This document shows positions 41,025 to 50,156 of a stretch of DNA of 64,000 bases, one piece after another. Position numbers and translations under genes: made by a program. Every line of letters starts with the position of its first letter. Positions within the stretch are counted from its first letter, which is position 1. The DNA is from Gammaproteobacteria bacterium (GTDB lineage Bacteria; Pseudomonadota; Gammaproteobacteria; Xanthomonadales; Wenzhouxiangellaceae), in contig JAJFKY010000005.1 in NCBI GenBank assembly GCA_021772975.1, positions 17,534-81,533 on the forward strand, in the 5' to 3' direction. Below the pieces are notes generated by a model. That model was not told the DNA's origin and ran no database searches. It saw only the letters and a list, made by a program, of their open reading frames with translations.

Positions 41025-42866
41025 TTAGCGGTAGCCCCGTGCCTGCAGGGAAAACAGATGCGCGTAATGCCCATCGAGTGTCATCAACTGATCATGACTG
41101 CCACGTTCAATAATGCGGCCATGCTCAATCACCACGATCTGATCCGCCATGCGGACCGTTGAGAAACGATGCGAAATCAAAATCGCAATGCGCTGTTGGG
41201 TCAAGCTGCGGAAATGTTCGAAAATATTGGCCTCAGCAGCGGCATCCATCGCGGCAGTGGGTTCATCCAGCACCAGAATATCGGCTTCGGTGCGCATGAA
41301 TGCACGCGCCAATGCAATCTTCTGCCATTGTCCGCCGGACAGCTCGCGACCCTGCATAAACCATTTGCCCAGTTGAGTTTGAAAGCCTTCCGGCAGGTTT
41401 TCAATAAACGGCGTTGCCATGCCTTTGTCGCTGGCTTCACGCCAGCGTGACTGGTCTTCAAAATAGCGCACATCGCCGGCGCCGACATTTTCTCCGGCGG
41501 TCAACTGATAGCGGGTAAAGTCCTGAAAAATCACCCCCACGCGCCGCTGCAACGCCTGCTCATTCCAGTCGTTCAAGTCGGATCCATCCAGCAGAATCCG
41601 GCCTGATGCCGGAGTGTACAGACGGGTCAACAGTTTGATCAGCGTGGTTTTACCGGCGCCGTTTTCGCCCACCAGCGCGAGTGATTCACCCGGCCGGATA
41701 TGCAGGTCGATATCGATCAGCGCCGGCTGTTCAGCATCCGGATAAACAAAGCAGACCTGTTCAAAGCGCACGCCATCACCAGGATCGGCGCCGACCAGTA
41801 AATGCCCCGATACCGGCCTGACCGGGGTATCCAGAAACTCATACAGCGTCGATAAATACAGGTTGTCCTCGTACATGCCGCTGATCGCCGACAGGCTCGC
41901 CGAAACCGCGGACTGCCCCTGCCGAAACAGCATCATATACATGGTCATCTGACCCAGCGTGATAAGGCCCGCGACGGTGGTTACCGCGGTCCAGCCGTAG
42001 GCGGCATATAGCGCGGCTGTGCCCAGCAGACCCAGACCAAAGCCCCAGCTGTCGCGGCGCAGGGTCAGGCGGCGATCTTCCTGATACAGCCGCTTGAAAA
42101 TGGCTTGATAGCGCTCCAGAAGTTTTGCTCCCAGGCCATACAGTTTGACTTCCTTGGCGTGATCTTCCCGGGCCAGTACCGTTTCCAGATACATCTGCAT
42201 TCTTGTTTCCGGAGAGCGCCAGCGGAACAACCTGAAGGCATCGCCGGAAAACTTGGCCTCGGCAAAAAATGCCGGCATACCGGCCAGTAACAACACCAGC
42301 AATGCCCAGGGTGAAAACTGCACCAGTAAGGCGCCATAACTGGCCAGCGAAATGCCGTTTTGCCCCAGCCCGAAAGTGCGCGTGACCAGCGACAGCGGCC
42401 TGCTGGATGCCTCGCGCCGCGCGCGGGTCAGCTTGTCGTAGAATTCGGAATCTTCGAACTGCTCCAACTCCAGCGTCAGCGCCTTGTCCAAAATCATCAC
42501 ATTGACCCGATTGCCCAGTTGCGCACGCAACAGCGACTGACACACGGAAATACCCCGTTGGGCTGCCGCCAGAACCGCCACCAGACCCGCTTCCAAAGCC
42601 ACCCAGCTCAATACCATACGCAAATGAGTCTCACCGGAGCGCTGAAAAATCTCTGCCGCGCTGACCACCGCATCGACAATTAATGCGCCCACAAAAGCGA
42701 CGGCGGCCGGCAATACCCCGGCTACCAGGGTCAAAACCGCCAAAGCAATGGTTAAAAAACGGCTGGTGGTCCAGACCAGCTCAATAGCTCTGCGGCTGTA
42801 GCGGAAGACGCTGAAGAAGCCATTGCTGGCTGACTCGTCAATAGGTGCTGGTGGAGAAATTGGCAA
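41025..42866 (-). CDS. ABC transporter, fused permease and ATPase (exporter type)
   Basis: 613 residues. Six membrane helices in the first ~320 residues, then an ATPase domain with Walker A GENGAGKTT, signature LSGGQWQK, Walker B ILVLDEPTA and switch HRFSTV. The arrangement is that of half-transporter exporters (lipids, peptides or drugs). The start codon appears to be TTG at 42866, and a stop codon in the same frame lies immediately before it, so no longer form is possible. No ATG occurs in the first ~80 codons. Substrate unknown. The 241-bp region 42867-43107 upstream is without a gene. Confidence 0.9.
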   Translation of the reverse strand: MPISPPAPIDESASNGFFSVFRYSRRAIELVWTTSRFLTIALAVLTLVAGVLPAAVAFVGALIVDAVVSAAEIFQRSGETHLRMVLSWVALEAGLVAVLAAAQRGISVCQSLLRAQLGNRVNVMILDKALTLELEQFEDSEFYDKLTRARREASSRPLSLVTRTFGLGQNGISLASYGALLVQFSPWALLVLLLAGMPAFFAEAKFSGDAFRLFRWRSPETRMQMYLETVLAREDHAKEVKLYGLGAKLLERYQAIFKRLYQEDRRLTLRRDSWGFGLGLLGTAALYAAYGWTAVTTVAGLITLGQMTMYMMLFRQGQSAVSASLSAISGMYEDNLYLSTLYEFLDTPVRPVSGHLLVGADPGDGVRFEQVCFVYPDAEQPALIDIDLHIRPGESLALVGENGAGKTTLIKLLTRLYTPASGRILLDGSDLNDWNEQALQRRVGVIFQDFTRYQLTAGENVGAGDVRYFEDQSRWREASDKGMATPFIENLPEGFQTQLGKWFMQGRELSGGQWQKIALARAFMRTEADILVLDEPTAAMDAAAEANIFEHFRSLTQQRIAILISHRFSTVRMADQIVVIEHGRIIERGSHDQLMTLDGHYAHLFSLQARGYR

Positions 42867-43107
42867 TCAATGGCTGCTGCTGAAGGTTCAGATGGTTAAT
42901 GCTTGTAGTTCGCCCTGATTTCAATAGCAGCACAGCTAATCCGAGTGAAAACTGATCGTTGACCTATACGAGCACTGCTGACACGTGCCAGCGGATAAAC
43001 GCTAGCACATGATTGAAACGGCCAGCAGGTCTACTCAATGATGCTGGTATGCCGATGCATGCAAAACCCGCCAGGTACCAAACCAGGCATCAACCGCCTG
43101 ACTGAAT

Positions 43108-44823
43108 TCAAAATCGCGACGCAGTCAATTCAATATCCGCCGCCACCCAGACGTTGTCCAGCTTTTGCTGCATGGCTTGAGCTGCAGCGGTCTTGCCCTG
43201 GGCCTGCAGGCTCTGAATCAGTCCAAACATCGACCAGCCATTGCGCCGGTAAATCTCCAGATCGCGCCGGTAGACCGCCTCGGCGGCAGCCGCGTCGCCG
43301 GCTGCCAGCAGAGCTTTGCCTAACGATTGCCGGGTCGGGTAATACCAGAATGGCGGCTCGGTATAGGGCAGTTCATCCTGGGCCGCAACCGCCGCTTTGA
43401 AATGACTGACAGCCGCCTCGATGGCATTTTTCGCGGTGGCGATCTCGCCTTGCGCGAGTTCATCCGCGATCAGCAGTAACTGGCTGGCGGGATAGTCAAT
43501 GGTATCCAAAAAATGCACCTTACTGGATTCTCGTAGCGGAACCAGGGCTGCGTAGGCCTGCTCAGCTGCTTCGATATTGCCAAGCCTGGCATAGGCAGTG
43601 GCCCGCACGTAGTGCCAGATGGCATTCGAGAAATCCAACTCGGCAGCCGGTTGTGGTTCCTGCAGTACCTCATCCCAGCGGCCGAACTGCGTCAATGCCA
43701 ATAACGGAATGGTATGAAAAAACTCCACCATCGGAAATTCTTCGATCACTTCCAGCCTGACATTGGCCGCCACCCGTCGGGCCGACTGAATGGCCAGTTC
43801 ACTGCGGCCTTCCATGCTGGAGGCCGCCCATAAAAAATGAATATTGTGCGGATAATAAAGCGCCGGATAGAAACCCTGCGCATTGCATTGGGCAATGTAT
43901 TGCTCATCCACATCAGCGGCGCGGATATTGGCCTGAGAGGCGTCATGATAACGCCCTACCCGCCAGTAAATATGCGCTGGCATATGCACCAGATGCCCCG
44001 CGCCCGGCACCAGGTTCGCCAATCTGTCCGCGGCCGCCTCGGCACGCTCCGGGGTAGCGGACGCCTCCACTGCATGAATATATAGGTGCAGAGCCAGCGG
44101 ATGATCAGGTGATCGCTGCAGCACCGCTTCCAGTACCGCAATCACTTCTTCGGTGTAGGGTTTGGGATTGTCCGGGTCCAGCCAATAATCCCAGGGCATG
44201 GTGGTCATCAAGGCTTCAGCAAACAATGCCGCCGCATCATCATCGTCAGGGTATTTGTGGTGCAATTCACGCATCGCGTCAGCGTAAGCCAGATCCAGCG
44301 GCTCACGCGCCGTCTCCGGCTGGCCGTTATAGCGTACCGCCAGGGCGTTGATGTAATCGCGTTCCTGTTCAGACACCCCATCCAGGCGCTCACGGGCTGC
44401 TTGAATGGCCGTGAATGCAGCCATGCGGGCCTGCTCTGACATGATCGCCTTGCCATTGCTGGTGACATTGATATTCGGTCCTAATGCCAGTGCCTCACCC
44501 CAATAGCACATGGCGCAGGCGTCATCCAGCTTTTGCGCGGCCTGAAACGAGCGAACCGACTCCGCATGGTTAAAGGCAAAATCAATAACCAGCCCCTGGT
44601 TAAAGTATTTTTGCGCCCAGTCAGAACGGGTAGTAATAGCATGCTGATGATCACCCATCCCATCGAACAACGGCGCACCACTGCGGGCAACCACCTCGGC
44701 CTGGGTTTCCGGCTGCTGTGGCTGGACCGGTGAGCCGTTATCAGCGTAGTCGTTATTGCAGGCCAGCAACACAGCTGTTGCGCACCCTGTCAGAAGAAAT
44801 TTAAGCAATTGGATATTATTCAT
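43108..44823 (-). CDS. TPR-repeat lipoprotein
   Basis: 571 residues. Lipobox LLA-C after a short hydrophobic leader (CATAVLLACNNDYADNG), so the protein is lipid-anchored. The mature part is alpha-helical with tetratricopeptide-like helices (KYFNQGLVIDFAFNHAESVRSFQAAQKLDDACAMCYWGEALALGPN, then further A-x-x-YW/AL repeats), plus conserved His and Cys near DACAMCYWG. TPR-rich lipoproteins of this kind are common but of unknown partner. It stands alone. Confidence 0.85.
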   Translation of the reverse strand: MNNIQLLKFLLTGCATAVLLACNNDYADNGSPVQPQQPETQAEVVARSGAPLFDGMGDHQHAITTRSDWAQKYFNQGLVIDFAFNHAESVRSFQAAQKLDDACAMCYWGEALALGPNINVTSNGKAIMSEQARMAAFTAIQAARERLDGVSEQERDYINALAVRYNGQPETAREPLDLAYADAMRELHHKYPDDDDAAALFAEALMTTMPWDYWLDPDNPKPYTEEVIAVLEAVLQRSPDHPLALHLYIHAVEASATPERAEAAADRLANLVPGAGHLVHMPAHIYWRVGRYHDASQANIRAADVDEQYIAQCNAQGFYPALYYPHNIHFLWAASSMEGRSELAIQSARRVAANVRLEVIEEFPMVEFFHTIPLLALTQFGRWDEVLQEPQPAAELDFSNAIWHYVRATAYARLGNIEAAEQAYAALVPLRESSKVHFLDTIDYPASQLLLIADELAQGEIATAKNAIEAAVSHFKAAVAAQDELPYTEPPFWYYPTRQSLGKALLAAGDAAAAEAVYRRDLEIYRRNGWSMFGLIQSLQAQGKTAAAQAMQQKLDNVWVAADIELTASRF

Positions 44824-44862
44824 AATAATGCGGGCTCCTGGCCTGACTCTGATGCTGGGAAA

Positions 44863-44958
44863 TGTCAGTTATGATGATAAAGTTCCGCAGTTGACTGACC
44901 ATGCATACATCACTACGGGCAGGGTTAATTTACCACTGTTAAATACCCATAACTGACA
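44863..44958. mobile_element. Candidate MITE-like element with 11-bp terminal inverted repeats
   Basis: TGTCAGTTATG (44863-44873) and CATAACTGACA (44948-44958) are exact inverted repeats at the ends of a 96-bp AT-rich segment between the TPR gene and the DUF4410 gene. There is no coding content. I see no convincing target-site duplication, so an old or spontaneous inverted repeat remains possible. Confidence 0.45.
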
Positions 44959-44973
44959 ATATATACCATTGTC

Positions 44974-45501
44974 TTATAGCCTGGTGGTATAAGCATTCAC
45001 CAGTTTATCCGCGTTTTCAGTCAATACCACACGCATATCACCGCCGGTGATGCCAAACTTGATATCGCTTTTACTGAGCAGAGAGAAAACCACTGTTCCG
45101 TTTGTATTATCAGTCACCGTCAAAGTGGAGGTGAGGTAACCTTTGCCTGCGCCAAAACCCAGAAAATATCTTTTCGCCCGACTGCCGTAGACGATATCAA
45201 CCTGCGTTGCCACGTTGATGCTGTTGCTTACAGCTGCCGCATTGCTTTCGACAAGATTATAAGTACCTGCTGCGCAGGTCGCTGCTTGCAGTCTATTTTT
45301 GATATCAATGGCGGTTTGCTCATTCAGGCTAATCAGGTCAGCTACCTGCTCTTTTGAATTAACCACGACATCGGCAATATAAATATTCTGATAGGCCCGC
45401 AGGTTGCTGATGTCGGTGTCTGCTTTGACATGGGCTTTGCCACAACCGGTTAAAAGCAAAATCCCCAATAACACGGCTGACTTAAAATAATTCGATTTCA
45501 T
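44974..45501 (-). CDS. DUF4410-like lipoprotein
   Basis: 175 residues from the ATG at 45501, chosen because a lipoprotein leader follows directly (KSNYFKSAVLLGILLLTGC, lipobox LTG-C). An open frame runs further upstream into the photolyase gene end. The mature domain (YQNIYIADVVVNSKEQVADL, a central alternating strand region, then VTDNTNGTVVFSLLSKSD and GGDMRVVLTENADKLVNAY) fits the DUF4410 group. Function unknown. It is outer- or inner-membrane anchored. Confidence 0.75.
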   Translation of the reverse strand: MKSNYFKSAVLLGILLLTGCGKAHVKADTDISNLRAYQNIYIADVVVNSKEQVADLISLNEQTAIDIKNRLQAATCAAGTYNLVESNAAAVSNSINVATQVDIVYGSRAKRYFLGFGAGKGYLTSTLTVTDNTNGTVVFSLLSKSDIKFGITGGDMRVVLTENADKLVNAYTTRL

Positions 45502-45556
45502 GACCTGACCCCAATTAAAAAAGCACCGGTTGCAATATCCGGCGTAAACAACGCCT

Positions 45557-46999
45557 TTAACGTATCTGCTGATAGGCATTTAAGGCACGTTCTCTGGAAG
45601 CCTTCAGATCAACCACCGGCCACGGATAAGTCTCGCCCAGCTCAATGCCCAGTTCCTGCAGTAGTGACTGCTCAATCTGCCAGGGCGAATGTATTCTTTT
45701 ACCTTTAAGCTCAGCCAGTTCCGGTATCCAGTGACGTACATACTCTCCCTCCGGATCAAACTTTTCACCCTGACTGACCGGATTGAAGATCCGAAAATAT
45801 GGTGCCGCATCCGCACCGCTGCCTGCCGTCCATTGCCAGCCCTGACTGTTATTACCCAGATCAGCATCCACCAGGGTATCCCAGAACCACTGCTCACCGG
45901 CCTGCCATGGAATCAGTAGATTTTTGGTCAGAAACGAGGCCACGATCATCCGCACCCGATTGTGCATCCAGCCGGTCGCCCACAATTCGCGCATCCCCGC
46001 GTCCACCATCGGAATACCGGTCATGCCCTGCTGCCAGGCTCTGAGGTCGTGCTGGTATTCTCTGGTGCGACCGTCACGCCATGGGAAATCGCTGAATTTT
46101 TCCTGCAGTGGCTGCGCGGGAATGCGGGGATAGTTGTACAACAGATGCCAGGAAAATTCACGCCAGGCCAGTTCACGAATAAAGCCACTGACCTGCTGGT
46201 CAACCGGCGGCTCACCATCCGGACACAATTGTCTGACGATCTGGCGAGTGGAGATTTCTCCAAAATGCAGATGCGGCGATAAGCGCGAGGTATCCGGCTG
46301 CGCGGGTAAATTGCGGTTATCCAGATAATCATTGATAGCCCGGTCACGGAAGACGTCCAGGGCATCCCAGGCGCCCTGCTCGCCCGGTGACCAGTGCTGG
46401 TAAAACTGTTGATCCCAGTCCAGCCTGGGCAGCAGTGCCAACTTATCCAGCGGCACACTCCGGGGGGCTTCCTGCATGGCCGGGAATGGCTGTGGGATGG
46501 CGGGCACTTGTGGATAGCGCCATTCGGCCAGCATTTTTTTCCACATCGGCGTGAACACCCGGTACGGATCGCCCTGCCCGGTTTTAATTTCCCATGGCTC
46601 CCACCACAGTGCCGAGTTAAAGCTCCGGCAGATCAGTTTCAGCTCGTCCTGCAACCAGGTTTTGATTGCTGCATCGCGCTGCCTGACCGCCGGTTCGTAG
46701 CGGCGATTCCAGCACACCGCGTCGGCCTGAGAGGTTTTAATCAGCTCGGCCAGCTCGGTCTGGCTGTCACCGTTACGGATAATTAACCGGCTATGCCGTT
46801 TACGCAGGGATTTGTCCAGCGCTTCCAGACTGTGATGCAGCCACCAGCGGCTGGCGCCGCCCGGCGGCCAGTCGCCTTCGCCATCAGGGTCCCATATATA
46901 CACCGGAATAACCTGCTCGAAATGCTCGCAGGCGAAGGCCAGCGCGGGGTTATCAGCCAGACGTAAATCCTGGCGTAACCAGACAATAGCTGTGCTCAT
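45557..46999 (-). CDS. phrB: Deoxyribodipyrimidine photolyase (cryptochrome/photolyase family)
   Basis: 480 residues. IVWLRQDLRLADNPAL is the N-terminal signature. The FAD-binding half contains GMTGIPMVDAGMRELWATGWMHNRVRMIVASFLTKNLLIPW and the WASGSG-type segment GWQWTAGSGADAAPYFRIFNP, with the Trp residues of the electron-transfer chain in place. The enzyme uses blue light to split cyclobutane pyrimidine dimers, with FADH- and an antenna chromophore. It lies 18 bp after purF on the same strand, an unusual neighbour for purF, and could be co-transcribed. Class I CPD photolyase is the best call. Confidence 0.95.
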   Translation of the reverse strand: MSTAIVWLRQDLRLADNPALAFACEHFEQVIPVYIWDPDGEGDWPPGGASRWWLHHSLEALDKSLRKRHSRLIIRNGDSQTELAELIKTSQADAVCWNRRYEPAVRQRDAAIKTWLQDELKLICRSFNSALWWEPWEIKTGQGDPYRVFTPMWKKMLAEWRYPQVPAIPQPFPAMQEAPRSVPLDKLALLPRLDWDQQFYQHWSPGEQGAWDALDVFRDRAINDYLDNRNLPAQPDTSRLSPHLHFGEISTRQIVRQLCPDGEPPVDQQVSGFIRELAWREFSWHLLYNYPRIPAQPLQEKFSDFPWRDGRTREYQHDLRAWQQGMTGIPMVDAGMRELWATGWMHNRVRMIVASFLTKNLLIPWQAGEQWFWDTLVDADLGNNSQGWQWTAGSGADAAPYFRIFNPVSQGEKFDPEGEYVRHWIPELAELKGKRIHSPWQIEQSLLQELGIELGETYPWPVVDLKASRERALNAYQQIR

Positions 47000-47017
47000 C
47001 GCGGTTAAGTTTTCCGT

Positions 47018-48490
47018 TCAGGCAATCAGGCGGGCCTGGCGGACATTGTCGGCTCGCTGCCGCTGCAACGCCTCCAGATAGCCGTCGCTTAAACCGGTCA
47101 CATATTTGCCATCAAAACACGACGTATCGAAGGCATGGATAGGGGATTTGCCCAGGCAGGCGCGCACCATATCGTCCTGATTCTGATAAAACAGGCGGTC
47201 TGCATTGATCGCCTGACGAATCTGTTCGATGCTGCGATTGTTGGCGATCAGTTCATCCGCGGCCGGCATATCAATACCGTAGACATTAGGATAGCGTACT
47301 GGCGGCGAAGCAGACGCCATATAGACCTTATTCGCGCCGGCATCGCGAGCCATGTCGATGATCTGGCTGGAGGTGGTGCCACGCACAATGGAATCATCCA
47401 CCAGCAGCACATTTTTATTGCGGAACTCCAGCGGAATGGCATTGAGTTTGCGGCGCACTGATTTTTTTCGTTCGGCCTGTCCGGGCATGATAAAAGTGCG
47501 TCCGATATAGCGGTTTTTGATAAAGCCTTCGCGGTATTTAACGCCCAGTTTGAAGGCCATCGGTAACGCTGCGGTACGGCTGGTATCAGGAATGGGAATC
47601 ACCACGTCAATATCGTGATCAGGCCATTCGCTCAGAATCTGATCGGCCAGCACTTCTCCCATCCGCAGACGCGCCTTATACACGGAAATATCATCCACCA
47701 TGGAATCGGGCCGGGCAAAATAGACAAACTCAAACATGCATGGCGTTAATTCTTTAGCGTGCTTGCTGATATAACTATGGAAGCGACCCTGCATATCAAT
47801 AAACACCGCTTCACCGGGGCGCAGATCGCGCTCCAGCTTAAACCCGAGCCCGTCCAGCGCGACGCTTTCCGAGGCAATCATCCATTCATCGCCGTGCGCC
47901 GCCCGGCGCTTACCCAGCACCATCGGCCGGATACCGCGTGGATCTCGGAACGCCAGCAGGCCTTTGCCGACCACCAGCACCGTGACCGCATAAGCGCCTT
48001 TGCAGCGCTGATGCACCCCATCCACCGCGTGGAATAACTGCTCGACCAGTTCCACCGACTCAGCCTGCATCTGAATCTCATGCGCCAGGATATTCAGTAA
48101 CACTTCCGAATCCGAATCGGTGTTCAGATGGCGCAGGTCGGTATTGAATAATTCCTGCTTCAGCTCATCCGAATTGATCAGATTGCCGTTATGCCCCAGC
48201 GCCAGGCCATAAGGAGAATTAACGTACAGTGGCTGGGCCTCATCGGGCCGATCCGCGCCCGCGGTCGGATAGCGCACGTGGCCGATACCGATATGCCCGT
48301 GCAGGCCGCTGATATCGCTTTGCCGGAACACATCGCGCGCCAGACCATCACCACGGTGCAGATACATACGATCACCATCCAGGGTGGCGATTCCAGCAGC
48401 ATCCTGTCCACGATGCTGCACAATGGTCATGGCATCGTACAACCGATCCGCCACCGGTGCACGACCTACAATGCCAACAATTCCGCACAT
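47018..48490 (-). CDS. purF: Amidophosphoribosyltransferase
   Basis: 490 residues. Cys2 in MCGIVGIVG is the N-terminal nucleophile of the glutaminase domain. The PRPP-binding motif is VLLVDDSIVRGTTSSQI. It catalyses the first committed step of purine synthesis, PRPP plus glutamine to phosphoribosylamine. The gene follows cvpA by three bases, as in most gammaproteobacteria, and forms part of the folC-SPOR-cvpA-purF series. I saw no PurR-type operator immediately before it. Confidence 0.97.
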   Translation of the reverse strand: MCGIVGIVGRAPVADRLYDAMTIVQHRGQDAAGIATLDGDRMYLHRGDGLARDVFRQSDISGLHGHIGIGHVRYPTAGADRPDEAQPLYVNSPYGLALGHNGNLINSDELKQELFNTDLRHLNTDSDSEVLLNILAHEIQMQAESVELVEQLFHAVDGVHQRCKGAYAVTVLVVGKGLLAFRDPRGIRPMVLGKRRAAHGDEWMIASESVALDGLGFKLERDLRPGEAVFIDMQGRFHSYISKHAKELTPCMFEFVYFARPDSMVDDISVYKARLRMGEVLADQILSEWPDHDIDVVIPIPDTSRTAALPMAFKLGVKYREGFIKNRYIGRTFIMPGQAERKKSVRRKLNAIPLEFRNKNVLLVDDSIVRGTTSSQIIDMARDAGANKVYMASASPPVRYPNVYGIDMPAADELIANNRSIEQIRQAINADRLFYQNQDDMVRACLGKSPIHAFDTSCFDGKYVTGLSDGYLEALQRQRADNVRQARLIA

Positions 48491-48493
48491 ATT

Positions 48494-49093
48494 TTAATTT
48501 CCAGAGGCAGTTGAAGAATAATTAACGCTGGCAGCCGCTGCGTCGCCAGTCGCATCGATCTCCGAATGATTGGGTTCCCGCGGCTGACTTTCCAGGTCAT
48601 CGTCAGCCTGGCGCAGCATCTCCTGAAGATTATCCGGCAGCCAGCGTACTGAATGTTCGGCCAGGCGCTCAAAATAAGGCAATAAACTCGATTGCTGCCA
48701 CCAAGGGTCCTGCGGAAACGGTGTGAACCTTGCCACCAGCAACGCCAATACGATAATGATCAGACCACGCGCCAGCCCGAACAGCATGCCGATCATTCTA
48801 TCGGTACCGCCCAGGCCGGTGGAATCCACCAGCTGACCGAGCAACCAGCCAGCCAACCCGCCTATGATCAGGGTCACCAGCAACAGACCACTGAAGGCGA
48901 TGATAGCGCGCGCCGAAGGCAAATCCACCCAGCCGGTCAGCCAGCCGGCGGCCACTCCTGAATAACGAAACGCCACCCACACCGCCAATACCCACACCGC
49001 AATGGAAAAAACTTCCCGTATAAACCCGCGCCACAGGCCAACCAGTATCGATAGAATAAGGACGGCAACCAGCGCCCAGTCAACCCATATCAT
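48494..49093 (-). CDS. cvpA: CvpA-family membrane protein
   Basis: 199 residues. Four membrane helices occupy about residues 1-120 (WVDWALVAVLILSILVGLWRGFIREVFS through RGLIIIVLALLVARF), with the conserved W-x-D and R-G-x-x-R-E motifs of CvpA. The C-terminal part is cytoplasmic or periplasmic and low in complexity. CvpA was identified for colicin V production and is linked to envelope homeostasis. Synteny with purF downstream confirms the call. Confidence 0.95.
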   Translation of the reverse strand: MIWVDWALVAVLILSILVGLWRGFIREVFSIAVWVLAVWVAFRYSGVAAGWLTGWVDLPSARAIIAFSGLLLVTLIIGGLAGWLLGQLVDSTGLGGTDRMIGMLFGLARGLIIIVLALLVARFTPFPQDPWWQQSSLLPYFERLAEHSVRWLPDNLQEMLRQADDDLESQPREPNHSEIDATGDAAAASVNYSSTASGN

Positions 49094-49112
49094 ACGGCTG
49101 GCTTACTCACCA

Positions 49113-50156
49113 TTAATAATCTACCACCAGACCACGAATACTCAGATCGCGCTGAATGCGCGCCGCGATATTTTCCGCATCCGAAGCACTGAGCAATGGT
49201 CCGATCCGGACCCGGAACAGGGTTTTATCGGATCCCTGCACGCGTTCGCTATAGGCTGCATAGCCGGCATTATTCAGGCGTTCCACCAGTTTGCTGGCAT
49301 TCTCATCAGAGGAAAATACGCCCGCCTGCACGGCATAACGGTCCAGACCGCCAGGCTGAGCTACAGCTGCAGCGCTGTCAGCCGCGTCATTCCCGGCTGC
49401 GCCATTGTCAGGACTTAATACTTGTGGATTCAAACGGCTGTCCGCCTGCCTGATAGCGGCATTGGCGGCGCTTGCTTCGGCCTCGCTGGCAAACGGCCCG
49501 GCGGTCACCCGGTTCAGGCTGACTCCGCCGCGGGTGATGATTTCCCGCTGCGCCGGAAAACCCAGTGCTTCGATCTGATTGATCAGGCGGGTGGCATTAT
49601 CGGGATTACCCAGACTGGCTACCTGAACCCGCCAGCTTTGCTCCAGCTGCGTGCTAGCGCTGCTGACCGGCGGCACGGTTACCGGCACGGGCGCAGCGGC
49701 GCTGCTGTCAGCACTATCGGTCTGCGCTTCGCCGAGCACCGGTTCAGATGGCGCCGGGTCACTCTGCGCAACTGGCTCAACCGGTATGGCATCGTTCTGC
49801 TCGATACTGGCTGGCGCTGACTGTGACAGGCCCCCATCCAGGTCCAGATCATCATCCGTGGTGGCGGGCGGGAGCGATTCTTCCGGCAATGGCAAACGGA
49901 TTTCGCCACTGCTTAAATCAACCGCGGCATCGTTATCGCTGTTGGAGGTTACCGGGGAAGGCGATACCAGTGGCAGACGGCGGCCTGGCTCGCCATTGTT
50001 ACCGGACACCTGCGGCTGCGGCGGTATCAGAAACTCATCGTTCTGAATATTGACCTGTTCATCGCTCGAACCACCGATAAAGATCGGCAGAAAAATGACC
50101 CCTAGCGCGATTAACACGGTGGCGCCGACTAAACGTTGTTTAAGTGCTTGATCCAT
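49113..50156 (-). CDS. SPOR-domain cell-division protein (DedD-like)
   Basis: 347 residues. A single N-terminal membrane helix (RLVGATVLIALGVIFLPIFIGG) is followed by a long Pro/Ser/Asp-rich linker. Two SPOR domains follow (WRVQVASLGNPDNATRLINQIEALG and DRYAVQAGVFSSDENASKLVERLNNAG), each binding denuded peptidoglycan at the septum. A single SPOR is usual for DedD; two are seen here. The start ATG is directly next to the folC stop, so translation is coupled to the folC/cvpA series. Confidence 0.9.
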   Translation of the reverse strand: MDQALKQRLVGATVLIALGVIFLPIFIGGSSDEQVNIQNDEFLIPPQPQVSGNNGEPGRRLPLVSPSPVTSNSDNDAAVDLSSGEIRLPLPEESLPPATTDDDLDLDGGLSQSAPASIEQNDAIPVEPVAQSDPAPSEPVLGEAQTDSADSSAAAPVPVTVPPVSSASTQLEQSWRVQVASLGNPDNATRLINQIEALGFPAQREIITRGGVSLNRVTAGPFASEAEASAANAAIRQADSRLNPQVLSPDNGAAGNDAADSAAAVAQPGGLDRYAVQAGVFSSDENASKLVERLNNAGYAAYSERVQGSDKTLFRVRIGPLLSASDAENIAARIQRDLSIRGLVVDY

